Origin: Cyclobacteriaceae bacterium
GTDB taxonomy: Bacteria; Bacteroidota; Bacteroidia; Cytophagales; Cyclobacteriaceae
Reading direction: 5' to 3'
DNA: 64,000 bases
Assembly (NCBI GenBank): GCA_028284125.1
Contig: JANQSI010000001.1
Coordinates: 1 to 64,000, forward strand
The translations under genes were made by a program, and so were the position numbers. Shown in pieces: positions 9,534 through 18,808 of this stretch. The notes under the pieces are model-generated. The model was not told where the DNA came from and did not search any database. It worked only from the letters and a program-made list of their open reading frames with translations. Every line of letters starts with the position of its first letter. The stretch's first letter is position 1.

Positions 9534-11603
9534 GTGAATAGGAACGATTTAGTTGACTTTATTAGAGATCCTGAATCTCTCAAGACTGAAAACCTGACAC
9601 AATTAGAGGACATTGTGAAAGACGCACCCTATTTCCAAAGCGCAAGGATGCTTTTGGCGAAGGGAAGTGCCATTTTAAATGAGCCAGCTACAAAAAAACG
9701 AGTCTCTTCAGCAGCCATTTATGCCACAGACAGACCACTTCTGAAGAAGTATATCAGTGGAAATCTATTGTTCCTTACCAAACCTCCGGAGGAAACCAAA
9801 TCCGTACCGAAACAAGTAAAACCGGTCGAAGGCGAAGAACCACCAGAGATCAGAGAGCCTAAATTCACTGATGCAAAAGCCAAAGAATCCATTGCGGATA
9901 AAGGTGAATTAACTACAGAAGCTCCAACAGACGACAAGCTGTTTATCCCTGGAATTCCGGTGGGAGCCTTGGACGCAATTCTTGATGAATTGGAGCAGGA
10001 CATGGAAGATCTTAAGTCTTCCCGATCGAAGTTTGCCGATTTACAGGACAAGCTTGATGACGAGGATGTAGAAGAGATCGCAGAGCCATTAGCGGAAACA
10101 TCTGAAGAAGAAAGTGAAGATACCGCTACAATACAGGAAGATTCACAAGAGCCTGTTGAAGAAACTCCGGTTTCAGCTCCTGATCTGGATTCAATCGAGG
10201 AAGTTGATGAACCCGAGGTGAAGGAAGAAGTTACTGTCCCAGAGAAAGAGACAGAAACTCAAGAGGAAGAAGTTCCAGCATCGGAAGAACCCGCACGGGA
10301 AGTCGTGCAAGAAGAATCAACACCAGTGGAACCTGATGAAGCAGAGGATGAAGAGGACGAAATGGAGAAGGCCATTGCTGAGAAACTAAAAAATCTTCAA
10401 ACGAAAAGCGCACCTAAGCCAGAAGAGAAATCAGAGGAACCAGAACAGTCAGAACAAACTGAAGAACCAAAAGAAGAAACACCAACGGAATCTGCCCCTC
10501 CTGTTTTAGATCAGCTAACAGAAATAAAACTGGAATCTGATATCAAGCGAGAAAAGCGAATGGAGAAGCGCATGGAACGAGAAAAACGCTTGTCCAGTCT
10601 CAATAAATTATCTGCTTCCAGTATCAAGAAACTGGAAGACCAAATGTGGGGAGATGCTGATGATGACACTGCCAAAGAAGAAGTAAAGGAAGAACCTAAA
10701 CCAAAAACTGAAGCTAAAACCAAAGCTTCAAGTACTAAAAAAGAGTCTCCAAAAACTGAATCAACTAAAAAAGAAGATTCAAAAAAGAGCATAGCAAGCA
10801 CAGAAAAGAAAGCTCCAACAAAAACAACTTCCAGCACCAAATCGTCATCAAAAACGACAGCTAAAAGCGAGCCTAAAAAAGAACCTGCCAAGAAGAGCCC
10901 AACAGCAACGACCAAGAAAACTACAGCTAAAAAAGCTACAGCTACCAAAGCAACTCCAAAGAAAGAAGCACCAAAGAAAACTACTGCAACAAAAGCAGTA
11001 GCTAAGAAGACAACAACCGCAAAGAAATCCACAACTGCTTCAAAGGCTACTACAGCTAAAAAGCCTGTCACAAAAAAGACCACTACTAAATCAACAGCAA
11101 AGTCGACTGCAGCTAAAAAGACAGCTACCAAAGCAGCAACTTCGAAATCGACCGTAGCTAAAAAGACAACTGCAGCAGCCAAAAAGACGACAACAGCCAA
11201 AAAGGCAACAACGAAAACGACTACAGCTAAAAAGACACCAGCTAAAAAAACAGCGGCCAGCAAATCAACAGCTGCAAAAGCTACCACAAAGAGGAGCACT
11301 ACTAAGAAAGCCGCTCCTAAAAAAAAAAGTGACGATGACGCCAAAGGCGACCAAGAAAAGGTGATCAACGCATTCATCAAAGAGAATCCGTCCATCACCA
11401 GACCCGCAAAAAAAACAAAAAGTACAGTTGATCTTTCGGCTGACAGCTCTACCTGGAACAAGGAATTAGTTTCTGAATACTTAGCTGAGATCTACTTAAA
11501 TCAAGGAAATAAACAACGAGCAATTGAAATCTATAGGGCATTAAGCTTGAAATTCCCCGAAAAAAAATCTTACTTTGCGGACTTAATTTCAAAGATCAAG
11601 TAG
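9534..11603 (+). CDS. TPR-end protein with long Lys/Thr/Ala histone-like segment
   Basis: 689 residues starting at GTG. Four parts can be seen: a conserved N-terminal domain (about 1-80, FIRDPESLKTENLTQLEDIV, PYFQSARMLLAK); a long acidic disordered region rich in E, P and D (about 100-360); a low-complexity Lys/Thr/Ala/Ser region (about 385-600) built of AKKTTTAKK-like words and resembling histone H1 tails; and a short TPR-like end (about 640-689, EYLAEIYLNQGNKQRAIEIY). The N-terminus and TPR end are seen in a Bacteroidetes family that usually sits between lptE and secG; the Lys-rich insert varies greatly. No signal peptide, so cytoplasmic. Function unknown; the basic tail might bind nucleic acid or polyanions. 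SecG begins directly at its stop. Confidence 0.75.
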   Translation: MNRNDLVDFIRDPESLKTENLTQLEDIVKDAPYFQSARMLLAKGSAILNEPATKKRVSSAAIYATDRPLLKKYISGNLLFLTKPPEETKSVPKQVKPVEGEEPPEIREPKFTDAKAKESIADKGELTTEAPTDDKLFIPGIPVGALDAILDELEQDMEDLKSSRSKFADLQDKLDDEDVEEIAEPLAETSEEESEDTATIQEDSQEPVEETPVSAPDLDSIEEVDEPEVKEEVTVPEKETETQEEEVPASEEPAREVVQEESTPVEPDEAEDEEDEMEKAIAEKLKNLQTKSAPKPEEKSEEPEQSEQTEEPKEETPTESAPPVLDQLTEIKLESDIKREKRMEKRMEREKRLSSLNKLSASSIKKLEDQMWGDADDDTAKEEVKEEPKPKTEAKTKASSTKKESPKTESTKKEDSKKSIASTEKKAPTKTTSSTKSSSKTTAKSEPKKEPAKKSPTATTKKTTAKKATATKATPKKEAPKKTTATKAVAKKTTTAKKSTTASKATTAKKPVTKKTTTKSTAKSTAAKKTATKAATSKSTVAKKTTAAAKKTTTAKKATTKTTTAKKTPAKKTAASKSTAAKATTKRSTTKKAAPKKKSDDDAKGDQEKVINAFIKENPSITRPAKKTKSTVDLSADSSTWNKELVSEYLAEIYLNQGNKQRAIEIYRALSLKFPEKKSYFADLISKIK

Positions 11604-11969
11604 ATGTACGGAGTAATAGTGACCCTTATTGTAGTTGTGGCCATCCTTTTGATTCTAGTAGTACTAGCTCAAAACCCAAAGGGAGGCGGACTTTCCAGCC
11701 AATTCGGTGGTTCAGGATCAACACAATTGATGGGAGTTAAGAAAACTGGAGATTTGTTGGAAAAACTGACTTGGGGTTTCGCAATAGCTCTTTTGGTACT
11801 TTCCGTGGCAACAAACTTTGTACTCCCTCAGGAAACAGAAGGATTATCAAGTCCGAACATTGATAATGCTCAAAACCAGGTAGTACCTACTCCTGCGTTC
11901 CCAACACCTCAAGATGGCGCTCAGCAAGAGCTGAACCTAGAGACTGAGGCTCCAGAGGATTCGCTGTAA
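11604..11969 (+). CDS. secG: Preprotein translocase subunit SecG
   Basis: 121 residues. Two membrane segments (about 3-22 and 52-72) flank the conserved loop LAQNPKGGGLSSQFGGSGS, the SecG signature. It stimulates SecYEG/SecA protein export in the inner membrane. The C-terminal 40 residues are an acidic, Pro/Gln-rich tail common in Bacteroidetes SecG. It begins at the base after the stop of the Lys-rich protein, so it belongs to the same transcript. The next genes are on the opposite strand and converge on it. Confidence 0.93.
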   Translation: MYGVIVTLIVVVAILLILVVLAQNPKGGGLSSQFGGSGSTQLMGVKKTGDLLEKLTWGFAIALLVLSVATNFVLPQETEGLSSPNIDNAQNQVVPTPAFPTPQDGAQQELNLETEAPEDSL

Positions 11970-11999
11970 AGAATTATTGATTCTTGTTTTAGTTTGACC

Positions 12000-14183
12000 T
12001 TACTCCGGAATACTCGTTCGGAAGCTTGAAAAGGTCCCGTCTTTTTGCAACGTTTCCACAAACAATTGAAGCCCTGGGGTTTCATTGCGTTCAAGGATCT
12101 CAGAAAAAAACACTTGATCACTAAGCTTGAAAAGTTTTGTCGTTCCAAATCGATTAAGCATATCATGCTTATTGTTTTTATTTTCCTCTATTCCGTTTAT
12201 TGATGTGAAATTAGCATCAAGAGCGTCTGAAGGAATAGTAATAGCATCTGCAGTCGTAACTATGAGCACCCCTCCTGAAAATTTGGTTCCAATAGTCAAT
12301 AGATTCTCTTTCGAATCTATCACGTGTATCGACTTAATATTGGCTAAGGGTAAATCAAATAAAATTGAATGATCTTCTATGACCCGATCATTTAGTATAA
12401 CCAGTTTGGGTTCAGTCGGATACCCTTTAAACGGATTCAATATCCGAAGGGACTTTTTACTATTTTCATTACGAACAGAAACATTATGTACTGCTTCTTT
12501 AATGAATTCCTCAAAATCAGCAATATCCCGATAATCTTCGACATTAAAAGTTGCATCGATTGGGAGATTGGTCCAGAAAGCATCATTTGGTTCTTCAAGA
12601 TCAGCAAAAGTCGATAACACATAATAATGTTCATACTTCGAGTAAAGCAATGAATCAGAATAGTCTTTCTCCAAATAAGCTGAATTAGGGATATAGGATA
12701 AATATGGCCCTGAATCAAAAACAATTTCAAATTCACTTGATAGGTCTTTTCCATCCCCATTTATGATAAAAGCATATGCATAATCATCTGGAAGAGGGTA
12801 ATTAATATCCATTATCACCTTACCATTTGGACCAATAGGTATAGAAAATTCAACATTTTCTTCAAAGAAATGGATACTCAGAATGGCTTCATCTAGAAGA
12901 GTTAAATCCCCTTCTATTTGAGCCCTTAGCTGAGAGTTGACTTCAGGAATATATGCATAACCATCCGGAAGAGGGTAATTAATATCCATTATCACCTTAC
13001 CATCAGGACCTATAGATTTGGAAAACTCAACATTTTTGTCAATGAATCGGATGCTAAGAATGGCATTATCAAGACTAGTTAAATCTCCTTCTATTTCAGT
13101 CCTTAACTGCAAGCTAATTTCAGGAATATATTCATTCACATCCTGTTCGTCAATAGAGAGAATGTTTTCCCAAAGCTGTAATCCGTTGGAAGGGAGTTCA
13201 ATTAACGTTTTTGAGTTAGAACTATTATCAAAAGAATTCTTCACCCTAGAACCAAAGTAGATTTCACAAATCCTTTCAAATAATGTAGCATGATTTGTTA
13301 TTGGTTTATTAAGAGCTACACTGGTAATCAGATTGTCGGGAACAAATAGCTTTATTGAATCTTGATTCAAGGTGTAGCTAGGCTCAAGAGCACCAACCTC
13401 ATGGTTCACTAGAAACGATTTTGATGCCATTACTTCTTTAGAATTACTGATTACAGTCATCCGTTGAAAGCTTCCACCCAACTTCTGCTTTGGCAATGAA
13501 GTAACATGGGGATCAAATTTTTGAATAAACTCAATGCCTTGAAGTCCCTCTCCCACCAGATAGAACTCTTGGTCAACTTTGTTGTTAGGAATTTCAATTT
13601 CAAACAAAATCCTATCAACCTCCTCTTCTACATTTAGGCTTATTTTTTTTTCTGGCAATGTGACTTGTTGCTCATATTTGATCGAGATGTTATGATCCAT
13701 CGCAATACTTTGAGTTGGCTCAAGGGTATTTTGAATATACAGCAATCTGCGATCCATCAACCTATTTAAATCGAAGTTTCGCATCGCATTGGTATAAGCC
13801 ACCAGTTGATAATTACCTGTAGGGATATCAAGGGGTAGTTTAATGATTGCAGAAATTAACCCATTCTCTATCTCATACTTGTATTTCCTTCGATATTCAT
13901 TATTCTCATGAATAAGTTCTAGGTGAACAATCTTGCTTATCGTTGAAGGCTTTAGGAATTGATCAAACAATACGGCATTAAATGCTATCTGCGATCCGCT
14001 ATAAAAAACACCATTGTCTATGGCGAGGTAGGCATACTCCGCTAAATTTTTACTAGTATAAGCATTATATCTTTTTAGAATTTCACTTTGAATGGTTTGA
14101 CCGTGAACCTGGTTTATGGAAACCAGTAAAACGAAAAAAAAATACAACCTCATTGTTCTCATTATGTCAGGCGATATAGTCAT
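12000..14183 (-). CDS. MG2-like / plug-domain envelope protein of the TonB receptor cassette
   Basis: 727 residues. The N-terminus MRLYFFFVLLVSINQVHGQ is a signal peptide, so the true start may be an internal ATG (14162 or 14153), although the ATG at 14183 overlaps the previous stop by 4 bp. Residues about 45-130 resemble an MG2 macroglobulin-type domain (YLAIDNGVFYSGSQI, IPTGNYQLVAYTNAMRN). The region around 600-660 (LVILNDRVIEDHSI, NIKSIHVIDSKE, GGVLIVTTAD) looks like a TonB-receptor plug domain without a barrel. Two tandem 59-residue copies occur between them (12774-13127). Proteins of this design often accompany TonB receptors and DUF4249 lipoproteins in Bacteroidetes; the substrate is unknown. 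Last gene of the cassette. Confidence 0.65.
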   Translation of the reverse strand: MTISPDIMRTMRLYFFFVLLVSINQVHGQTIQSEILKRYNAYTSKNLAEYAYLAIDNGVFYSGSQIAFNAVLFDQFLKPSTISKIVHLELIHENNEYRRKYKYEIENGLISAIIKLPLDIPTGNYQLVAYTNAMRNFDLNRLMDRRLLYIQNTLEPTQSIAMDHNISIKYEQQVTLPEKKISLNVEEEVDRILFEIEIPNNKVDQEFYLVGEGLQGIEFIQKFDPHVTSLPKQKLGGSFQRMTVISNSKEVMASKSFLVNHEVGALEPSYTLNQDSIKLFVPDNLITSVALNKPITNHATLFERICEIYFGSRVKNSFDNSSNSKTLIELPSNGLQLWENILSIDEQDVNEYIPEISLQLRTEIEGDLTSLDNAILSIRFIDKNVEFSKSIGPDGKVIMDINYPLPDGYAYIPEVNSQLRAQIEGDLTLLDEAILSIHFFEENVEFSIPIGPNGKVIMDINYPLPDDYAYAFIINGDGKDLSSEFEIVFDSGPYLSYIPNSAYLEKDYSDSLLYSKYEHYYVLSTFADLEEPNDAFWTNLPIDATFNVEDYRDIADFEEFIKEAVHNVSVRNENSKKSLRILNPFKGYPTEPKLVILNDRVIEDHSILFDLPLANIKSIHVIDSKENLLTIGTKFSGGVLIVTTADAITIPSDALDANFTSINGIEENKNNKHDMLNRFGTTKLFKLSDQVFFSEILERNETPGLQLFVETLQKDGTFSSFRTSIPE
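12774..13127 (-). repeat. Tandem 177-bp duplication inside the MG2/plug protein gene
   Basis: Copies lie at 12951-13127 (first in the protein) and 12774-12950. Each encodes 59 residues running from IPE to YAY. The distance between matching bases is exactly 177, which keeps the frame. The DNA stretch coding for KVIMDINYPLP is identical in the two copies, while other parts have drifted, so the duplication is real but not brand new. Confidence 0.9.
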
Positions 14184-15169
14184 TGTACTAAAACTCTGAG
14201 TTCTCTTTGAACAGAACTAACAGATTCTGATACAGCTTGAAACAAACCTAAGGTCTGATTATCACACCCTGTACACTCAACGTTACCTTCAACTGGGAAA
14301 GGAAAAGTATCAAAAATTAATCCATCGTTGTTTCTCAGTTTTTCTACATTTTCCCAATAATCGTAAGTAGCCGGAGAGAGACTTTCCTGAACGAGTCTAA
14401 AGTCCATAACCCAACGATCTTCGAAATGACAACAGGGATTTCCACAACAAGGATTAGGACAGTTAAACAGTATAACACTATTACAGAACGCAGCTGGTTG
14501 AGTGGCATCAAAAAACAGCCACGGTTCATTTACCCTTATTCCTAAAGGAATTATCGCACCTGAAGAAGGTATGTCTACCTGAAAGTTATTGAAGAGTATG
14601 AAATTATCTATCTCCTCCACAATGGTACTGTCGCTCATCCAATAATCTTGGTATGCATACACCAATTTAAGTCTTGAATAAAAAACATCAGATGTAAAAG
14701 GTACGATGGCGGTAGATACAACAGCCTCTGTCAAAATAAAAGAATCCAGGACTGTACTAAGCTTTAAAACCAGCGTATCTGCAATATTGATATCAATAGG
14801 AAATGAGTCAGGAATTGAATCATAGGATGAATCGAATAGAATTCCATCATTGTTGAAGGCACTGAAACGGTATCTAACTCCATTATCCCCTCTAAATGTT
14901 GGATCCACTGGCAAATAATTACCTGACGATCGATCATAGGAAAAATCAACTACTTCCCCCCTATCTGAAATTACCTGAACGGTAAAGTCATTTCTTAACG
15001 TTTCGGTGCTATCATTAAGCGCTATAATTCTCACATAAGAGCCACCCTCTGCTGTTGACACCTTTGCATCGATTACATTAAAAGCGCCTTCTTCAACATC
15101 AAATTCAAATGGTTCACTACATGAACTAAGAATAAATAAGAGGAGTATTATATGTTTTAAGTACCTCAC
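14180..15169 (-). CDS. DUF4249-type outer-membrane lipoprotein
   Basis: 329 residues with a lipoprotein signal (LLLFILSSCSEPFEFDVEE, Cys about 17), starting at a GTG that overlaps the TonB receptor stop by one base. The beginning (FNVIDAKVSTAEGGSYVRI) and the beta-rich body fit DUF4249, a family coupled to TonB receptors in Bacteroidetes and presumed to be a surface or periplasmic partner. An unusual Cys-rich stretch near residues 239-251 (NCPNPCCGNPCCHFED), together with a later CTGC, could bind metal or form disulfides. Middle gene of the three-gene cassette, overlapping both neighbours. The family call is probable; the ligand is unknown. Confidence 0.75.
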   Translation of the reverse strand: MRYLKHIILLLFILSSCSEPFEFDVEEGAFNVIDAKVSTAEGGSYVRIIALNDSTETLRNDFTVQVISDRGEVVDFSYDRSSGNYLPVDPTFRGDNGVRYRFSAFNNDGILFDSSYDSIPDSFPIDINIADTLVLKLSTVLDSFILTEAVVSTAIVPFTSDVFYSRLKLVYAYQDYWMSDSTIVEEIDNFILFNNFQVDIPSSGAIIPLGIRVNEPWLFFDATQPAAFCNSVILFNCPNPCCGNPCCHFEDRWVMDFRLVQESLSPATYDYWENVEKLRNNDGLIFDTFPFPVEGNVECTGCDNQTLGLFQAVSESVSSVQRELRVLVQ

Positions 15170-17802
15170 TAGATTTCAAATTTGTATGTTAGGGTTGGTA
15201 CTAAACGTCCGATGTTGACCAACTGAAATGGCTGAGATGGAGCATCATTTTGATTGGAGAAATAGATGTTTGCTACATTCTCTCTTCCATATAGATTGTA
15301 GAGTGTAAGCACCCACCTATCATTGTTCTTCTTTGTACGCCTAATCCTACTCTTTCCTGTAATCACCAAATCCAGCCGGTGATAATCAGGAATACGCTCC
15401 GAGTTACGCTCTGAAAAATATGGGATGGATATGCCATCTACTTCAAAAACGGTAATCGGGGCACTAATGGGCGCACCGGTAAGGAAAATGAAGTTTGAAG
15501 ACACTGTCCATTTTTTAGAAATCTTCCAGTCTACGTTAAACTTGATATTGTGAGGTCTGTCCGTGTAATAAGAATACCATTCACCATCATTGATAGAAAC
15601 ATCCTGAAGGCGATCTTGTACTTTGGCCAGTGTGCGAGAATAGGTGTAAGATGCTGAACCAGAAAGTCGACCACTATTTTTTGAAACAAGTAATTCTGCC
15701 CCATAAGAGACACCTTCCGCTCTGAGTATTTCCTGTTCCAAACTCTCGTTCATCAGAAACGTAGCTCCATTCCGATATTCTATGAGATCATCCAATTCTT
15801 TATAGTAGCCATCAATTGAAATAGATAGATCACGTTCATCTACCGTGTATTGATATCCCAATGAAAACTGGTCGATTTTAGTCGGTGGGATATATCGGTC
15901 ACTCCCTTTCCAAACCGAGGAAGGATTTACCAACACTGTATTTGAGATTAGATGTAAAAACTGGTTAGTCCTGGAGTAACTGGCCCTCAGGAGGTTGTTT
16001 CCCAAAGTATAATTAACACTAACCCGAGGTTCTACTACGAAATCAGAGGAAATGGCTTCACCCCGACCTACCCTTTCTACGTTCTGAACATTTGCCGGCA
16101 ATAGTGGGCTCTCCTCGCGATAGATATTGACCTCACCGGGACCAAGATTTTGAAAATAATTTGCTCTTAACCCCGCGTTCACTTCAAGTCCACCCGTACT
16201 TTTGAAAATACGATTGACATGCGCTCCGATATTCAAAAGTCTTTCACGATCCAGCGTACGATCATCTACTTGTGTAGTCTCCGTAGCAGGGGCTATTTCA
16301 CCAGGTTTGATTGAATAGTTGGTGACATCTAAACCAAATTCAAATTGACTGTTTGATAACGTTCCTCTAAGGGCTGTTTCTGAAAGGCCATTGTTGAATA
16401 TAAACTCATCATTTTGCTCAAGGCCTTCAGAAGTATTTGATAAGGTACTTACCGCTAGCTCTGACTCCAACACCCAATCGTTAGTTAGAAGACGAGACCA
16501 CCTTAGCCCTCCATTTAGTGTCCTCCATTTATAAATAATCCTGTTGGAATATCTAAAAAAATCTTTTCCATAAAACCCGGTCAAGAAAAAGCTGTTTTTC
16601 TCATCCATAATAAACCGAGAACTAATATTTACATCCCCAAACCTTGCTGAACTTCTAAGTACATCTTCATCCCGGACATAATTTAAAATCCAGTTTACAT
16701 ATGAGATCCTTCCTCCAAGGTTTATATCCAACTTATTATCCATCAGTTTACGCTTGATCCCAAGATTGGAGTCAATTAATCCTAGCCCACCGTAAACATT
16801 CAGTTCTTTTGTTCCCCATTTATTCATCTTCACATCAAGTACAGAAGATGATCGCATTCCAAACCTTGTTGGTATACCCCCTTTGTAGACTGCCATATCA
16901 GAAATAAAATCACCATTGAAGACAGAATAAAAGCCTAACAAATGGCCGGGATTATAAATGGTGGTCCCATTCATTAAAATGAGCGTTTGATCATTTGTAC
17001 CACCTCTAACATTAAGGTAAGAGGAGCTCTCCCCTGCCGCTGCAATCCCAGGTAAGGATGTAGCGCTTTTAATAACATCTACATTTCCCAAAAAAGAGGG
17101 TAGCTTTTCAAGCTTTTCAAGGCCTATTCTTTGGACTCCCACGGATCCATCCTCAAATATCTGACCCGATGAATTTCCCTCTATAACAATTTCATCTAGC
17201 AAGCGTGAATCTGGGAATAGCGACGTGTTAAGACTACCGGAAGAATATACCGTTACAAGCTTCTTTTCTGACTCGAGTCCAACAAAGCTGTATAGCAGTT
17301 CATAATTACCTGGCTTTAAAACGATACGGTAAGTTCCCTGCTCATCGGTGCTAGCAGCAAGATTACCATTTACCTGTATATTGACGCCTATCAGTGTCTG
17401 ACCAAATTCACCAGTTACCACTCCTTCGATAACCGCGTCGGTATCTTTGTCATACTCTTCAGGATCTCCTACTTGTAATTCCTCAATTTGATCCTTCCGG
17501 CTTCCCTTATTATTTAGCAGTAAATTCCTTTCAAATTCTAATCGATTTGGATAGATAAAAACAAAGGTATCTTCATAGATGTAAAGCTTCAATCCTTTCT
17601 TTATGATCGCGGACCTGATAATGGATAGCTCGTCTAGGCTAGAGGAAGGGTCCACATAGATAGAATCGATCCAGCTCTCTTTATAGAGAAATTCCCTACT
17701 ACCCTCCAGTTCACTTAGGTATTGCTTTAGGCTAATCAATTCCTGGCAAAATGCAATATTCACGATAGTGAATAACTGCATCAGCAGTAGGGTCCTCTTC
17801 AT
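15169..17802 (-). CDS. TonB-dependent outer-membrane receptor with N-terminal STN-like and carboxypeptidase-regulatory domains
   Basis: 877 residues. Signal peptide at 1-19 (ending IAFC, before QELIS). Residues about 20-95 look like a short STN/secretin-type domain. They are followed by a CarboxypepD_reg-like beta sandwich (about 127-200, VIEGVVTGEFGQTLIGVNI), a plug domain (about 205-320, YLNVRGGTNDQTLILMNG, GGIPTRFGMRSSSVLDV) and a barrel ending LVPTLTYKFEI with the aromatic terminal strand. It imports a large or scarce ligand with TonB energy. No SusD gene follows; DUF4249 takes that place. An STN domain often signals to an anti-sigma factor, but none is adjacent. It heads a three-gene overlapping operon. 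Ligand unknown. Confidence 0.88.
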   Translation of the reverse strand: MKRTLLLMQLFTIVNIAFCQELISLKQYLSELEGSREFLYKESWIDSIYVDPSSSLDELSIIRSAIIKKGLKLYIYEDTFVFIYPNRLEFERNLLLNNKGSRKDQIEELQVGDPEEYDKDTDAVIEGVVTGEFGQTLIGVNIQVNGNLAASTDEQGTYRIVLKPGNYELLYSFVGLESEKKLVTVYSSGSLNTSLFPDSRLLDEIVIEGNSSGQIFEDGSVGVQRIGLEKLEKLPSFLGNVDVIKSATSLPGIAAAGESSSYLNVRGGTNDQTLILMNGTTIYNPGHLLGFYSVFNGDFISDMAVYKGGIPTRFGMRSSSVLDVKMNKWGTKELNVYGGLGLIDSNLGIKRKLMDNKLDINLGGRISYVNWILNYVRDEDVLRSSARFGDVNISSRFIMDEKNSFFLTGFYGKDFFRYSNRIIYKWRTLNGGLRWSRLLTNDWVLESELAVSTLSNTSEGLEQNDEFIFNNGLSETALRGTLSNSQFEFGLDVTNYSIKPGEIAPATETTQVDDRTLDRERLLNIGAHVNRIFKSTGGLEVNAGLRANYFQNLGPGEVNIYREESPLLPANVQNVERVGRGEAISSDFVVEPRVSVNYTLGNNLLRASYSRTNQFLHLISNTVLVNPSSVWKGSDRYIPPTKIDQFSLGYQYTVDERDLSISIDGYYKELDDLIEYRNGATFLMNESLEQEILRAEGVSYGAELLVSKNSGRLSGSASYTYSRTLAKVQDRLQDVSINDGEWYSYYTDRPHNIKFNVDWKISKKWTVSSNFIFLTGAPISAPITVFEVDGISIPYFSERNSERIPDYHRLDLVITGKSRIRRTKKNNDRWVLTLYNLYGRENVANIYFSNQNDAPSQPFQLVNIGRLVPTLTYKFEI

Positions 17803-17900
17803 GCCGTTGAAGTTAGCAAAATTCAGGCATTGAGATTTATTAAATTACGTTGACGGTCACATTATTGTGAGAAGAATGACTGACTTATTGTAAACAAAGA

Positions 17901-18614
17901 TTAATTGATACTAATTTTCCTCACCAACATCCGTTTGGCCACAGGTAAAACGGTTTGCTCAAGCGGGAACTTCAGCTTAGTCTCTACCATATAAGTAGCA
18001 GGGTTAGGGAGCTCTTTAAACTGTTTAGCCAGATCTAATTTAAGATTCTCATACGTGCGATTGATTTTCTTTATCTCATTTTTGACAAAGGTTGTTGCCA
18101 TACTTCTGAACTTCTCCTCAGCGTGTTCAAAAAATGTGAGTTGATATCGATATACTGCAACATCTATGGACGAATCCTGATTGATAAACAGATACCCTTC
18201 GTCCTCATATATTGGTGACACTCCGACCGGCTCCATGACGATATTCTCCTCTACAAACTCAAAGAGTTCTTTTCCTTCTTCAAGGGTCTCTTTCATTTTG
18301 GGAAGTGCAAATTTTAAGATCTCCTCTATCTGCTCCATAACCTCATCGTCATTGATAATTTTCTTATACGTTAGCTGCAGCTTCTCAAAATCAGCTCTAG
18401 AGAGAGATTCAGGGAAATGCTCATACATCATCTCTTTACTCTCCTTGACTTTTACCAGGTTTCGATAGTGAAATACCAAATCTGCCATAAAAGGATACAG
18501 CTCTGATTGATTGAACCTTTTTTTCACATCTTTCAAATAAGCAAGAAGAATGTACTTCTTGTATTCGTAATCAATGAGTCCCTCAGTCAGCCAGTCATGC
18601 TTCAATTGATCCAT
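17901..18614 (-). CDS. Conserved protein of unknown function upstream of groESL
   Basis: 237 residues, mostly alpha-helical and highly charged (YEYKKYILLAYLKDVKKRF, EILKFALPKMKETLEEGKEL, VKNEIKKINRTYENLKLDLA). There is no signal peptide or membrane segment, so it is probably cytoplasmic. The C-terminus MLVRKISIN is basic. I recognise no domain. It is transcribed divergently from groES across a 194-bp gap, and 98 bp separate its stop from the TonB receptor start; it may have its own promoter in the shared groES upstream region. The even codon use and good start make it a real gene. Confidence 0.6.
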   Translation of the reverse strand: MDQLKHDWLTEGLIDYEYKKYILLAYLKDVKKRFNQSELYPFMADLVFHYRNLVKVKESKEMMYEHFPESLSRADFEKLQLTYKKIINDDEVMEQIEEILKFALPKMKETLEEGKELFEFVEENIVMEPVGVSPIYEDEGYLFINQDSSIDVAVYRYQLTFFEHAEEKFRSMATTFVKNEIKKINRTYENLKLDLAKQFKELPNPATYMVETKLKFPLEQTVLPVAKRMLVRKISIN

Positions 18615-18706
18615 ATCCTTTGTTTTATTAATAATACGATCAAAATGTCAGAAAATCCAGAAATCATCGTCCCAGATCGATGAGTAATTGCGCATATCTG
18701 CAAAAA

Positions 18707-18765
18707 TGTCAGTATTACTGACAGAATTCGGACAAAATTTCCAATTGGCACACTTAATGATCAAG
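18707..18765 (+). promoter_or_regulatory. groES upstream region: 17-bp palindrome and possible -24/-12 element
   Basis: TGTCAGTATTACTGACA at 18707-18723 is a perfect inverted repeat (8-bp arms, one central base). A further half site TGTCAG lies near 18646. Downstream, TTGGCACACTTAATGAT (about 18746-18762) resembles a sigma-54 promoter (TGGCAC at -24), but its -12 dinucleotide is GA, not GC. No CIRCE element is present. The palindrome is clearly visible; the role as a heat-shock or activator site is inferred. Confidence 0.4.
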
Positions 18766-18808
18766 CGTCAGGAAATTGAATTCAAACTAAACTATAAACG
18801 TTTAACAC

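Noticed and set aside
10511-11461. 316-codon open frame on the minus strand inside the Lys-rich protein gene
   Set aside because: Its V/F/A/L-rich product is simply the complement of AAG/AAA, ACA/ACT and GCT codons. The plus-strand gene has conserved ends and fits the secG neighbourhood.
12000-17802. SusC/SusD polysaccharide utilisation locus
   Set aside because: No SusD-like gene and no glycoside hydrolase is present; the partner is a DUF4249 lipoprotein, so a classical PUL is not supported.
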